Part shown: positions 41,755 to 50,188 of the stretch, one piece after another
Layout: the number at the start of each line of letters is the position of its first letter
Position numbering within the stretch: the first letter of the stretch is position 1
NCBI RefSeq assembly: GCF_003369795.1
Contig: NZ_CP026730.1
Coordinates: 1,054,001-1,118,000, forward strand
DNA length: 64,000 nucleotides
Direction: 5' to 3'
Source: Streptomyces sp. CB09001
Lineage (GTDB): Bacteria; Actinomycetota; Actinomycetes; Streptomycetales; Streptomycetaceae
The notes under the pieces: model-generated
Told to the model about the DNA's origin: nothing
Databases searched by the model: none
What the model saw: only the letters and a program-made list of their open reading frames with translations
Translations under genes and position numbers: made by a program

Positions 41755-43371
41755 ATGACCACTCAGTCCACCCTGCAGTCCGTGCCTGCCCTGGGTACGC
41801 ACCCGGCCTCCGGCTCCAACCCGAGCCGGGCCGAGACCCGGGAGCAGCTCTCCAAGGCGTCGTACGACCTTCTCGTGATCGGCGGCGGCATCCTGGGCAT
41901 CTCCACCGCCTGGCACGCCGCGCAGTCCGGTCTCAGGGTGGCCGTGGTCGACGCCGGCGACTTCGCCGGCGCCACCTCCTCCGCCTCCTCCAAGCTGCTC
42001 CACGGCGGACTGCGCTACCTGCAGACCGGCGCGGTGAAGCTGGTGGCGGAGAACCACTTCGAACGCCGTGCGGTCTCCCGCCAGGTGGCCCCCCACCTGG
42101 CGAACCCGCTCACCTTCTACCTCCCCGTGTACAAGGGCGGGCCGCACGGCGCGGCGAAGCTCGGGGCCGGCGTCTTCGCGTACTCGGCGCTGTCCGCCTT
42201 CGGCGACGGCGTCGGCCACCTGCTCTCCCCGGCCAAGGCCGCGCAGGACGTGCCGGAGCTGCGCACCGACAACCTCAAGGCCGTGGCCGTGTACGGCGAC
42301 GACCAGATGAACGACGCGCGCATGGCCCTGATGACCGTCCGCGCGGCGGTCGAGTCCGGCGCCGTGGTCCTCAACCACGCCGAGGTCACCGGCCTGCGCT
42401 TCACCAACGGCCGGGTGACCGGCGCCGAGCTGAAGGACCGGCTGTCCGGCGACGAGTTCGGGGTGAACGCCCGCCTGGTGCTCAACGCCACCGGACCGTG
42501 GGTCGACCACCTGCGCCGCATGGAGGACCCCGCCGCTGCTCCGTCGATCCGGCTCTCCAAGGGCGCGCACCTGGTGCTCAAGCGCACCGCGCCGTGGAAG
42601 GCGGCGCTGGCCACCCCGATCGACAAGTACCGGATCACCTTCGCCCTCCCCTGGGAGGACATGCTGCTGCTCGGCACGACCGACGAGGAGTTCGAGGGCG
42701 ACCCGGCGGACGTCGCGGTCAACGACAAGGACATAGCCCAGATCCTGGACGAGGCCGCGTTCTCCATCCGCGACCAGCAGCTCGGCCGGGACCTCATCAC
42801 GTACTCCTTCGCCGGTCTGCGCGTGCTGCCGGGCGGCCCCGGTGACACGGCGAAGGCCAAGCGCGAGACGGTCGTCACCGAGGGCCGGGGCGGCATGCTG
42901 TCCGTCGCCGGCGGCAAGTGGACCACCTTCCGCCACATCGGCCGTACGGTGATGAAGAAGCTGGAGGCGCTGCCGGGCCACCCGCTGGGCGACGACTTCG
43001 AGCCGATCGCGTCGCTGCCGAAGAAGCTGCCGCTGCCCGGCGTGGCCAACCCGCGCGCGGTGGCTCACCGGCTGCTGGTGGACGGTTCGGCGCCCGGCCC
43101 GCGCATGGCGGCGGACACCGCCAGGCACCTGGCCACGCACTACGGTTCGCTCGCCTTCGACATCGCCCGGCTCGCGAACGAGAGCCCGGAGCTGGCGCAG
43201 CGCGTCCACCCGGACGCCCCGGAGATCTGGGCGCAGGTGGTGTGGGCCCGGGACAACGAGTGGGCCGAGACGGCGGACGACGTGCTGCGCCGCCGTACGA
43301 CGCTGACGATCCGCGGCCTGGCCACGGACGACGTCCGCGCGCAGGTCCAGGACGTGCTGGACAAGAAGTAG
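41755..43371 (+). CDS. glpD: Glycerol-3-phosphate dehydrogenase (FAD)
   Basis: A 538-residue membrane-associated flavoprotein oxidising glycerol 3-phosphate to DHAP and passing electrons to quinone. The FAD Rossmann motif is LLVIGGGILGISTAWHAAQS; the substrate/FAD region SSASSKLLHGGLRYLQ is diagnostic. Later motifs are NATGPWVDHLRRM and SVAGGKWTTFRHIG. A C-terminal helical domain of about 130 residues follows, as in the long GlpD family. It lies 8 nt after glpK and is followed by a strong terminator, so it is the last gene of the operon. Confidence 0.96.
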   Translation: MTTQSTLQSVPALGTHPASGSNPSRAETREQLSKASYDLLVIGGGILGISTAWHAAQSGLRVAVVDAGDFAGATSSASSKLLHGGLRYLQTGAVKLVAENHFERRAVSRQVAPHLANPLTFYLPVYKGGPHGAAKLGAGVFAYSALSAFGDGVGHLLSPAKAAQDVPELRTDNLKAVAVYGDDQMNDARMALMTVRAAVESGAVVLNHAEVTGLRFTNGRVTGAELKDRLSGDEFGVNARLVLNATGPWVDHLRRMEDPAAAPSIRLSKGAHLVLKRTAPWKAALATPIDKYRITFALPWEDMLLLGTTDEEFEGDPADVAVNDKDIAQILDEAAFSIRDQQLGRDLITYSFAGLRVLPGGPGDTAKAKRETVVTEGRGGMLSVAGGKWTTFRHIGRTVMKKLEALPGHPLGDDFEPIASLPKKLPLPGVANPRAVAHRLLVDGSAPGPRMAADTARHLATHYGSLAFDIARLANESPELAQRVHPDAPEIWAQVVWARDNEWAETADDVLRRRTTLTIRGLATDDVRAQVQDVLDKK

Positions 43372-43413
43372 GCCCGCGTTTCAGCACCGCTCGGCGGGTT
43401 CCGGACCCCGGGG

Positions 43414-43442
43414 ACGGGGCAGTGATCCGTTCACTGCCCCGT
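43414..43442 (+). terminator. Terminator of glpFKD
   Basis: A perfect 12-bp stem ACGGGGCAGTGA/TCACTGCCCCGT with a 5-nt loop, 43 nt after the glpD stop. Confidence 0.85.
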
Positions 43443-43520
43443 GCACAGGGGCTGCGGGCGGCCCCTCGGCACGCCGTAAGGTTGGGGGGTACGCGAGGGC
43501 ACGTCGGAAGGAGGCGCTGG

Positions 43521-44528
43521 GTGATCGAGCTCGAGGGGGTTCCCGAGCTGGTCGACCCGGTCATGGTGGCCGCGTTCGAGGGCTGGAACGATGCCGGTGA
43601 CGCCGCCTCCACCGCGGTCGCGCATCTCGACAGGGAGTGGAAGGGCGAGGTGTTCGCGGCGCTGGACGCGGAGGACTACTACGACTTCCAGGTCAACCGT
43701 CCCACGGTGTTCATGGAGGACGGCGTCCGCAAGATCACCTGGCCCACGACCAGGCTGTCGGTGGTCAGGGTCGGCGGCGACAAACCGCGCGACCTCGTGC
43801 TCGTCCGTGGCATCGAACCCTCCATGCGCTGGCGCTCGTTCTGCAACGAACTGCTCGGCTTCGCGCACGAGCTGGGCGTCGAGCTGGTGGTAGTCCTCGG
43901 CGCCCTGCTGGGCGACACGCCGCACACCCGTCCGGTCCCGATCAGCGGTACCACGTCGGACGCCGACCTGGCGCGGCGCATGGACCTGGAGGAGACCAAG
44001 TACGAGGGGCCCACGGGCATCGTCGGCATCCTCCAGGAGGCCTGCACGCACGCCGGTGTGCCGGCGGTGTCGCTGTGGGCGGCGGTGCCGCACTACGTGT
44101 CGCAGCCGCCGAACCCGAAGGCCACGCTGGCCCTGCTGAACCGGCTCGAGGACCTGATCGGCGTGCGGGTGCCGCTGGGCGAGCTGCCCGAGGACGCGCG
44201 TGCCTGGCAGGTGGGCGTGGACCAGCTGGCCGCGGAGGACACCGAGGTCGCCGAGTACGTGCAGTCGCTGGAGGAGGCCCGGGACACGGCGGAGCTGCCG
44301 GAGGCGTCGGGCGAGGCGATCGCGCGGGAGTTCGAGCGGTATCTGCGGCGGCGGGACGGGTCGGGGACGGGTGGGCCCGGCCCCGGGGGCCCCGGTGGGC
44401 ACGCCACGGCGGACGGGGGCGACGGGCCGTCCGGAACGCCGTTCCTGCGGGACAACCCGAGCGGGCGGGCCCGCCCGCCGAAGCCGCCGAAGGCGGGCGG
44501 GGACGACGAGGAGTCGTCGGAGGACTGA
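43521..44528 (+). CDS. PAC2-family protein
   Basis: A 335-residue protein of the PAC2 (proteasome assembly chaperone 2-like) fold. Marks: LVDPVMVAAFEGWNDAGDAA at the N-terminus, ELVVVLGALLGDTPHTRPVP and VPAVSLWAAVPHYVSQPPNP. In eukaryotes PAC2 helps assemble proteasome alpha rings; in actinobacteria the function is unknown. The last 65 residues are Gly/Pro/Asp-rich. GTG 43521 has GGAAGGAGG at about 6 nt. It converges with mshC across a shared terminator. Confidence 0.85.
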   Translation: MIELEGVPELVDPVMVAAFEGWNDAGDAASTAVAHLDREWKGEVFAALDAEDYYDFQVNRPTVFMEDGVRKITWPTTRLSVVRVGGDKPRDLVLVRGIEPSMRWRSFCNELLGFAHELGVELVVVLGALLGDTPHTRPVPISGTTSDADLARRMDLEETKYEGPTGIVGILQEACTHAGVPAVSLWAAVPHYVSQPPNPKATLALLNRLEDLIGVRVPLGELPEDARAWQVGVDQLAAEDTEVAEYVQSLEEARDTAELPEASGEAIAREFERYLRRRDGSGTGGPGPGGPGGHATADGGDGPSGTPFLRDNPSGRARPPKPPKAGGDDEESSED

Positions 44529-44536
44529 GCGAAGGA

Positions 44537-44566
44537 CCAGGGCCGCTTCCGGAGAAGCGGCCCTGG
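44537..44566. terminator. Bidirectional terminator between the PAC2 and mshC genes
   Basis: A perfect 13-bp stem CCAGGGCCGCTTC/GAAGCGGCCCTGG with a 4-nt loop, followed on the plus strand by TTCTTT. It lies 9 nt after the PAC2 stop and 22 nt after the mshC stop. Confidence 0.9.
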
Positions 44567-44587
44567 TTCTTTCGTCCGTACGCCTGT

Positions 44588-45817
44588 TTACAGCGCCACG
44601 CCCAGCAAGGCGTCCACAGCTCGGGAGACCACGCCCGGGGCGCCGGTGTCCGTGCCGCCCGACTCCTGCTGGAGGGCGGCCCAGCGGTCGATCGCGTCGA
44701 GGGCGGCCGGGGAGTCCAGGTCGTCCGCGAGGGCCTCGCGGATCTGGTCCACCAGGGTCTCGGCGGGCGGGCCGTCGGGACGGGAGACGGCGGCGCGCCA
44801 GCGGTCGAGGCGGGCGAGGGCGTCCTGAAGCACCTGGTCGGTCCACTCCCAGTCGGAGCGGTAGTGGTGGGCGAGCAGCGTGAGCCGGATGGCGGCCGGG
44901 TCGACGCCCTCGTGGCGCAGCCGGGACACGAAGACCAGGTTGCCCTTGGACTTGGACATCTTCTCGCCGTCGAGACCGACCATGCCGGCGTGCACGTACG
45001 CCTTGGCCATGGGGAACTCGCCGGTGAGGGCCTGGGCGTGCGAGGCGCCCATCTCGTGGTGCGGGAAGGCGAGGTCGGAGCCGCCGCCCTGGACGTCGAA
45101 GCCCATGCCGAGGTGGTCGAGGGCGATGGCGACGCACTCGATGTGCCAGCCGGGGCGCCCGCGGCCGAGGGTGCCGCCGTCCCAGCTGGGCTCGCCCTCG
45201 CGGGCGGCCATCCACAGCATCGGGTCGAGCGGGTTCTTCTTGCCGGGCCGGTCGGGGTCGCCGCCGCGCTCGGCCGAGAGCAGCCGCATGGTGGCGGCGT
45301 CCAGGTGGGAGACGCCGCCGAAGTGCGGGTCCGCCTCGACGGAGAAGTAGGTGTCGCCCTCGAGCTCGTAGGCGGCGCCGGCGTCACGCAGCCGCTCGAC
45401 GAGCGGGACGATGCCGGGTATGGCCTCGACGGCGCCTATGTAGTGCCGCGGCGGGAGCATCCGCAGCGCCGTCATGTCCTCGCGGAAGAGGGCGGTCTCC
45501 TGCTCGGCGAGGGCGGTCCAGTCGACCCCGTCGCGCACGGCCCGCTCCAGGAGCGGGTCGTCCACGTCGGTGACGTTCTGGACGTAGTGGACCTGCCGCT
45601 TGGTGTCGAGCCACACGCGCTGCACGAGGTCGAACGCGTTGTAGGTCGCCGCGTGACCCATGTGGGTGGCGTCGTACGGCGTGATGCCGCAGACGTAGAT
45701 ACGGGCGACGGGACCGGGGTCGAGGGTGACGGGGCCGCCGGTCGCGGTGTCGTGGATCCTCAGGTCGCGGCCCTGACCAGGCAGGGCGGGGACCTCGGAA
45801 GCGGGCCAGGCATGCAT
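44588..45817 (-). CDS. mshC: Cysteine--GlcN-Ins ligase MshC (mycothiol synthesis)
   Basis: A 409-residue class I aminoacyl-tRNA-synthetase-like ligase that joins cysteine to glucosaminyl-inositol with ATP, the third step of mycothiol synthesis. It is a cysteinyl-tRNA synthetase paralogue: [18 protein letters not shown] holds the HIGH-like motif and zinc Cys, [15 protein letters not shown] further zinc ligands, and [10 protein letters not shown] the KMSKS loop. It lacks the tRNA-binding C-terminal domain of true CysRS. ATG 45817 is used. It is downstream of the TIGR03843-type gene on the same strand, as in many actinobacteria. Confidence 0.95.
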   Translation of the reverse strand: MHAWPASEVPALPGQGRDLRIHDTATGGPVTLDPGPVARIYVCGITPYDATHMGHAATYNAFDLVQRVWLDTKRQVHYVQNVTDVDDPLLERAVRDGVDWTALAEQETALFREDMTALRMLPPRHYIGAVEAIPGIVPLVERLRDAGAAYELEGDTYFSVEADPHFGGVSHLDAATMRLLSAERGGDPDRPGKKNPLDPMLWMAAREGEPSWDGGTLGRGRPGWHIECVAIALDHLGMGFDVQGGGSDLAFPHHEMGASHAQALTGEFPMAKAYVHAGMVGLDGEKMSKSKGNLVFVSRLRHEGVDPAAIRLTLLAHHYRSDWEWTDQVLQDALARLDRWRAAVSRPDGPPAETLVDQIREALADDLDSPAALDAIDRWAALQQESGGTDTGAPGVVSRAVDALLGVAL

Positions 45818-45919
45818 GTCATGAGCCTAACCGGACGGGTGTTCCGTACACGAACCGGACCGGGCCGGATGGCCGGTAGGGCGCTCTTGCGCCCCACCGG
45901 CCGGTGTGGCATCGGACGT

Positions 45920-46750
45920 CTACACGGGCGGCCAGGGGATGGCCGGCCACTCGCCGCTCGGTTCGGGGTGCCTGCCGGAGGCCAGCAGGGCGTCGACCCG
46001 CGCGCGCGTGGCGTCGAGTTCGGCGGGGGTGATGAGCGCGGCGAGCCGGATGGCCAGGGTGCCGCCGTCCTTCAGCGCCTGTCTGAGCGCGTCGAGCACC
46101 TCGAGGGCCTCCGCGGTCAGGGGATCGCCCGCCCAGCCCCACAGCAGGGTGCGGAGCTTGTTCTCGGCGTTGAAGGTGACCCCGTGGTCGATGCCGTACA
46201 GCCGCTCCCCCGCCGCGGGCAGCAGGTGGCCGCCCTTGCGGTCGGCGTTGTTGATCACGGCGTCGAGTACGGCGAGCCGGCGCAGCCGTTCGTCGTCGGC
46301 GTGGACGAGCAGCGCGGTGCGGCCCTCGCCGACGTCCGCGAGGACGATGCCCTTCCAGCCCGGGCCGGCCTCCTCCTCGTCGACCAGGGCGAGCAGTTCC
46401 GTCTCCGGCAGGGTCTCGATCCACAGCTGGACCATGCCCTCGCCGTACGGGCCGTCGCGCAGCACGGTGGGCGGGACCAGGCCCCAGCCGGTGGCCTCGG
46501 AGACCGCGTAGGCGGCGACCTCGCGCTGGGCGAGGGTGCCGTCGGGGAAGTCCCACAGCGGGCGCTCCCCGGCGACCGGCTTGTAGACGCAGGCCGCCTC
46601 GCGCCCCTCGTGCGTCACCGTGCAGTACAGGGCCGCGTTGGAGGCGTCACGGATGCGTCCGCGCACGGTCAGTTCGCCCAGGGCGAGCAGTTCGGCCGCC
46701 GCCGCGTCGGTGGTCACGCTCCGCGGCGGTATCCGTTCTGGCGCGGACAT
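45920..46750 (-). CDS. SCO1664-family protein, PI-kinase-like, function unknown
   Basis: A 276-residue protein of the conserved actinobacterial family TIGR03843. It has kinase-like elements: EAACVYKPVAGERPLWDFP (candidate ATP-binding Lys), LDAVINNADRKGGHLL (catalytic-loop-like with Asp and downstream residues) and LYGIDHGVTFN (Asp of a DFG-like position). This is the pattern of phosphatidylinositol 3/4-kinases and HipA-type kinases. The substrate is unknown. The gene overlaps the end of the DUF3090 gene by 37 nt, implying coupled translation, and forms with it and the phosphomutase-like gene a conserved trio beside mshC. Confidence 0.85.
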   Translation of the reverse strand: MSAPERIPPRSVTTDAAAAELLALGELTVRGRIRDASNAALYCTVTHEGREAACVYKPVAGERPLWDFPDGTLAQREVAAYAVSEATGWGLVPPTVLRDGPYGEGMVQLWIETLPETELLALVDEEEAGPGWKGIVLADVGEGRTALLVHADDERLRRLAVLDAVINNADRKGGHLLPAAGERLYGIDHGVTFNAENKLRTLLWGWAGDPLTAEALEVLDALRQALKDGGTLAIRLAALITPAELDATRARVDALLASGRHPEPSGEWPAIPWPPV

Positions 46751-47304
46751 ACGTGTCCTTCCGGGTCGAGCGGGAGGCTGCACAGCGGGCACGGCGGCCG
46801 CCCGGCGTTGACGACGTCGAGGGCGCGCTTGGCGAAGGCCCTGGCCTGCGCGCCGGTGAGGCGGACCCGGAGCATCGGCGGGCCGTTCTCCTCGTCCTGG
46901 AGGAGCCGCTCCTCGGCCTCCGCCAGGTCCTCCTCGGACTCGGCGTCCAGCTCCACGAGGGCCTGCGCCTCGACGATCATGCGCTGGTCCTCGCCGTCCC
47001 AGGCCAGCGCCATGGTGCCGACCCTGAACTCCTCCTCGACGGGGGTGTCCAGCGGCGCCGTGTCGGCGGGCCCGGTGGGCGCGGTGGCGGGGACGACGGT
47101 GCTGCCGCCGCTGCGCCGTACGACCTCGTCCAGAAGCTCGTCCATGCGTTCGGCAAGGGCGGCGACCTGGGTCTTCTCCAGGGCCACGCTGGTCACCCGG
47201 GAGCCGGCGATGGCCTGGAGGAAGAACGTACGGCGCCCGGGCAGCCCGACCGTACCGGCCACGAAACGTTCCGGTTGGTCGTAGAGGAACACCTGACGGG
47301 ACAC
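46714..47304 (-). CDS. DUF3090 family protein (probable zinc protein)
   Basis: A 196-residue protein of the DUF3090/TIGR03847 family. It opens SRQVFLYDQPERFVAGTVGL and ends in a likely zinc site, CPLCSLPLDPEGHVCPR. The centre contains an acidic helix (EESEEDLAEAEERLL-like). No activity is known. GTG 47304 was chosen because conserved sequence begins there and GGAG lies about 7 nt upstream. It overlaps the kinase-like gene by 37 nt and follows the phosphomutase-like gene by 85 nt. Confidence 0.85.
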   Translation of the reverse strand: MSRQVFLYDQPERFVAGTVGLPGRRTFFLQAIAGSRVTSVALEKTQVAALAERMDELLDEVVRRSGGSTVVPATAPTGPADTAPLDTPVEEEFRVGTMALAWDGEDQRMIVEAQALVELDAESEEDLAEAEERLLQDEENGPPMLRVRLTGAQARAFAKRALDVVNAGRPPCPLCSLPLDPEGHVCPRQNGYRRGA

Positions 47305-47389
47305 GTCCTGTCTCCATGGAAGTCGGGGAAAGCGGAAGATCGGGATCGGGGTCACTGCCGCGACCGGTTCACCCTACTGCGGCGGACGA

Positions 47390-48076
47390 TCACGGTGCGC
47401 CCGCACCACCCCCGACCGGGGCCTGGCCACCGGCCGGCTCCTCGTGCGGCGCGAGGGAGGCGAAGTCGCCCGTGTCGCCGAGGCGGACGAGGAAGGGGCG
47501 CAGCCGGGTGTAGCGGATCGCGGTGACGGAGCAGGGTTCGACGGAGATCCGCTGGAAGAGGTCGAGGTGGAGGCCGAGTGCCTCGGCGACGAGGGATTTG
47601 ATGATGTCGCCGTGGGAGCACATGAGGTAGACGGCGTCGGGGCCGTGGTCGCGCTCCACGCGCGCGTTCCACTCGCGTACCGCCTCGGCGGCGCGGGTCT
47701 GCATGGCGCGCATCGACTCGCCGCCGGGGAAGGCCGCGGCGGAGGGGTGCGCCTGCACCACCTCCATCAGGGGCTCGTCCTTGAGCTCGGTGAGCTTGCG
47801 GCCGGACCAGTCGCCGTAGTGGCACTCCCCGATCCGTTCGTCGGTGTGTGCCCGCAGCTCGGGCCGGGCGTCGAGCAGCGGCCGGAGGGTCTCCTGGCAG
47901 CGCTGCAGGGGGCTGGTGACGATCTCGGAGAGTGGCAGGCCGGCGAGCCGCACGGGGAGCGCGGCGGCCTGCGCGGCGCCGCGTTCGTCGAGGGCGACGC
48001 CGGGCGTCCAGCCGGCGAGCAGCCCCTCGGTGTTGGCGGTGGAACGTCCGTGCCTAACCAGGATCAGCGTGGGCAT
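47390..48076 (-). CDS. Histidine phosphatase / phosphomutase-like (MSMEG_4193 family)
   Basis: A 228-residue histidine-phosphatase-superfamily protein. The catalytic motif is LILVRHGRSTANTEG (His of RHG) and the second His lies in YLMCSHGDIIKSLVAEALG; GECHYGDWSGRKLTEL is also typical. It belongs to the branch thought to act as a phosphomutase in the three-gene actinobacterial system with the PI-kinase-like protein. Substrate unknown. ATG 48076 begins the RHG-containing strand; the upstream frame is unsupported. First gene of the trio. Confidence 0.88.
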   Translation of the reverse strand: MPTLILVRHGRSTANTEGLLAGWTPGVALDERGAAQAAALPVRLAGLPLSEIVTSPLQRCQETLRPLLDARPELRAHTDERIGECHYGDWSGRKLTELKDEPLMEVVQAHPSAAAFPGGESMRAMQTRAAEAVREWNARVERDHGPDAVYLMCSHGDIIKSLVAEALGLHLDLFQRISVEPCSVTAIRYTRLRPFLVRLGDTGDFASLAPHEEPAGGQAPVGGGAGAP

Positions 48077-48128
48077 GCGGCCAGGGTAGGCGTACGGCGC
48101 GGTACAGGGGCGCCGGGACGAGGGGAGA

Positions 48129-49133
48129 ATGGGTCCGGTGATCGTCGACTGCGCCATCTACCGGGACGGGCACCGTACGGACGGGCCCGAGGACCTCTCC
48201 GACGCGCTCGCCGGGGCGCGGGCGGCGGGCGGTTTCGTGTGGATCGGTCTGTACGAGCCGACGGCGGAGGAGTTCGGCCTGGTCAGGCAGGAGTTCGGGC
48301 TGCATCCGCTGGCGGTGGAGGACGCCCTCAAGGCGCATCAGCGGCCCAAACTGGAGGTGTACGACGACTCGGTCTTCGCCGTCCTCAAGCCGGTGGTGTA
48401 CGAGCCGGACAGCGACGCCGTCTCCACCGGCGAACTCATGATCTTCCTGGGCGACGCCTTCGCGGTCGTCGTCCGGCACGGCGAGGGCTCCCCGCTGAAG
48501 GCCGTACGGCGGCGGCTGGAGCACGAACCGGAACTGCTCGGCAAGGGTCCCACCGCGGTGCTGTACGCCATCGCGGACGCCACCGTCGACCACTACCTGG
48601 ACGTGGCGGTCGAGCTCCAGACCGACCTGGAGGAACTGGAGGCGGAGGTCTTCTCGCCGGACGGCGGCGGCACCCGGCACACCGCGTCGCGGATCTACAC
48701 GTTCAAGCGGCAGGTGCTGGAGTTCCGCCGGGCGACGGGTCCGCTCGCGCCGCCGCTGGCCCGGCTGGCGGGTACCGGCGTGTACGGCGGCGGCGTGCCG
48801 TTCGTGAACGACAGGGCGCGGCCGTTCTTCCGGGACGTGAGCGACCACCTCACGCGCGTGAACGAGTCGGTGGAGAGCCTGGACCGGCTGGTCTCGGACA
48901 TCCTGTCGGCGCACCTGGCGCAGACGAGCGTCCGGCAGAACGACGACATGCGGAAGATCTCGGCGTGGGCGGCCATGGCGGCGGTCCCCACGATGATCGC
49001 GGGGATCTACGGCATGAACTTCGACCACATGCCGGAGCTGCACTGGGTGGGGGGCTATCCGGCGGTGATCGCGCTGATGGCCGTCCTGGAGGTGCTGCTG
49101 TACCGGCAGTTCAAACGCCGGGGCTGGCTGTAG
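48129..49133 (+). CDS. corA: CorA-type magnesium transporter
   Basis: A 334-residue CorA-family divalent cation channel. A large cytoplasmic N-terminal domain ends in two C-terminal TM helices; the signature GMN follows the first (MIAGIYGMNFDHMPEL). The coiled stretch VNESVESLDRLVSDILSAHL is the long stalk helix. It imports Mg2+ (or Co2+/Ni2+) as a pentamer. ATG 48129 is preceded by GACGAGG at 5 nt, but GTG 48138 also has a GGGGAG, so the start is uncertain by three codons. Confidence 0.93.
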   Translation: MGPVIVDCAIYRDGHRTDGPEDLSDALAGARAAGGFVWIGLYEPTAEEFGLVRQEFGLHPLAVEDALKAHQRPKLEVYDDSVFAVLKPVVYEPDSDAVSTGELMIFLGDAFAVVVRHGEGSPLKAVRRRLEHEPELLGKGPTAVLYAIADATVDHYLDVAVELQTDLEELEAEVFSPDGGGTRHTASRIYTFKRQVLEFRRATGPLAPPLARLAGTGVYGGGVPFVNDRARPFFRDVSDHLTRVNESVESLDRLVSDILSAHLAQTSVRQNDDMRKISAWAAMAAVPTMIAGIYGMNFDHMPELHWVGGYPAVIALMAVLEVLLYRQFKRRGWL

Positions 49134-49147
49134 GGGCCGGGGCCCCT
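49132..49147. terminator. Short hairpin between convergent corA and ferritin-like genes
   Basis: AGGGGCC and GGCCCCT separated by 2 nt in the 13-nt gap between the two stop codons. A short but GC-only stem; probably a shared terminator. Confidence 0.45.
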
Positions 49148-49935
49148 CAGGCGACCTCGGGGGCTGTTGTGGCGGGTCCGCCGAGCGCGTCGCGCCGTTC
49201 CGGCGTCCGCAGGATCACCATGCGGCGCCAGCCGGCGAGCCGCTCGGCGGCGTACATCGCGTGGATGCCCGCCGCGAGCAGCGCCGACCTGGTGCGCGAC
49301 CAGCCGAGGAGGCGCCCCATGTGGGCCGTCACCGCGAGGCTGACGTCGCGGTGGACGCGGATCTCGGCGAGCGCGCACTCGCGCAGCGTCCGCCGGATGT
49401 ACGGGCCGTGCCCGGCGGCGGCGTAGCGCAGCAGTTCCTCGTGGGAGTAGGCGAGGTGGTTGTCCTCGTCGGCCGAGATCATCCGGACCGCCCGGCCGAG
49501 TTCCGGATGGTCCGCGAAGTACTTGAGGAGCATCGCCATCTGCTCGGCGGCGCGCTGCTCGGTGACCCTGCTGTGGGCGAGGTAGGTGATGACGTCCCGC
49601 ACCGTGAGCGGCTGGTCGGCCTTGAGCTGTTCGTGGGCGAGGCCGATGCCGTGCCGCTCCAGGAGCATGGTGTAGTCGGTCTCGGGCGGTACGCCGACGG
49701 GTTCGAGGCCGCGCTTCTTCAGCAGGGCGTTGAAGATCCGGCCGTGCTTGTCCTCGTCGGCGCCGTGTCGGGCGATCTTGGGCGCGAGGGCGCGTTCGCT
49801 CTCGGGCACCAGCGCAGCGATGCGCGCGTTCTCCCAGCCGCCCTGGGACTCCCCGCTGGCCGCGATGGAGCAGAAGAGACGGTACGACTCGTCGTTGTCG
49901 AGGATCTCCTGGAAAAGGCTCTTGGCCGAAAGCAT
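49147..49935 (-). CDS. Ferritin-like diiron protein
   Basis: A 262-residue helical protein with two ExxH-type diiron ligand motifs: GADEDKHGRIFNALL and SADEDNHLAYSHEEL, plus upstream Glu in NDESYRLFCS and EQRAAEQMAML. This is the ferritin/rubrerythrin-like four-helix arrangement. Function could be iron oxidation or an oxygenase activity; no closer assignment is possible. ATG 49935 has AGAGGTG at about 7 nt. It converges with corA. Confidence 0.82.
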   Translation of the reverse strand: MLSAKSLFQEILDNDESYRLFCSIAASGESQGGWENARIAALVPESERALAPKIARHGADEDKHGRIFNALLKKRGLEPVGVPPETDYTMLLERHGIGLAHEQLKADQPLTVRDVITYLAHSRVTEQRAAEQMAMLLKYFADHPELGRAVRMISADEDNHLAYSHEELLRYAAAGHGPYIRRTLRECALAEIRVHRDVSLAVTAHMGRLLGWSRTRSALLAAGIHAMYAAERLAGWRRMVILRTPERRDALGGPATTAPEVA

Positions 49936-50111
49936 CGGTGGCACCTCTCTGCCGCTGCGTGGTCCGCAGGTCCGCACACTCCGCGAAGCACGAGTCAAAT
50001 GCGGGTGCCGGAGCGCGGCAACAGGTGCGGTGGACGACTGCGCCAAAAGAAGGACGGCCGGGAGCAACGGGAGGCGTAACCCCGCGCGCGTGGGCGCGTT
50101 GTTCCTCGTGA

Positions 50112-50152
50112 CGGCCGTGGCGGGGAAGACCCCCGAGCCCCCACCACGGCCG
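50112..50152 (-). terminator. Hairpin after the F420-dependent oxidoreductase gene
   Basis: CGGCCGTGG (50112-50120) pairs with CCACGGCCG (50144-50152), with further G:C pairs inside. It lies 36 nt downstream of the oxidoreductase stop. Confidence 0.55.
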
Positions 50153-50188
50153 CAGAAACTTTCCTGTGACGACAGGGCCTCAGGTGCC

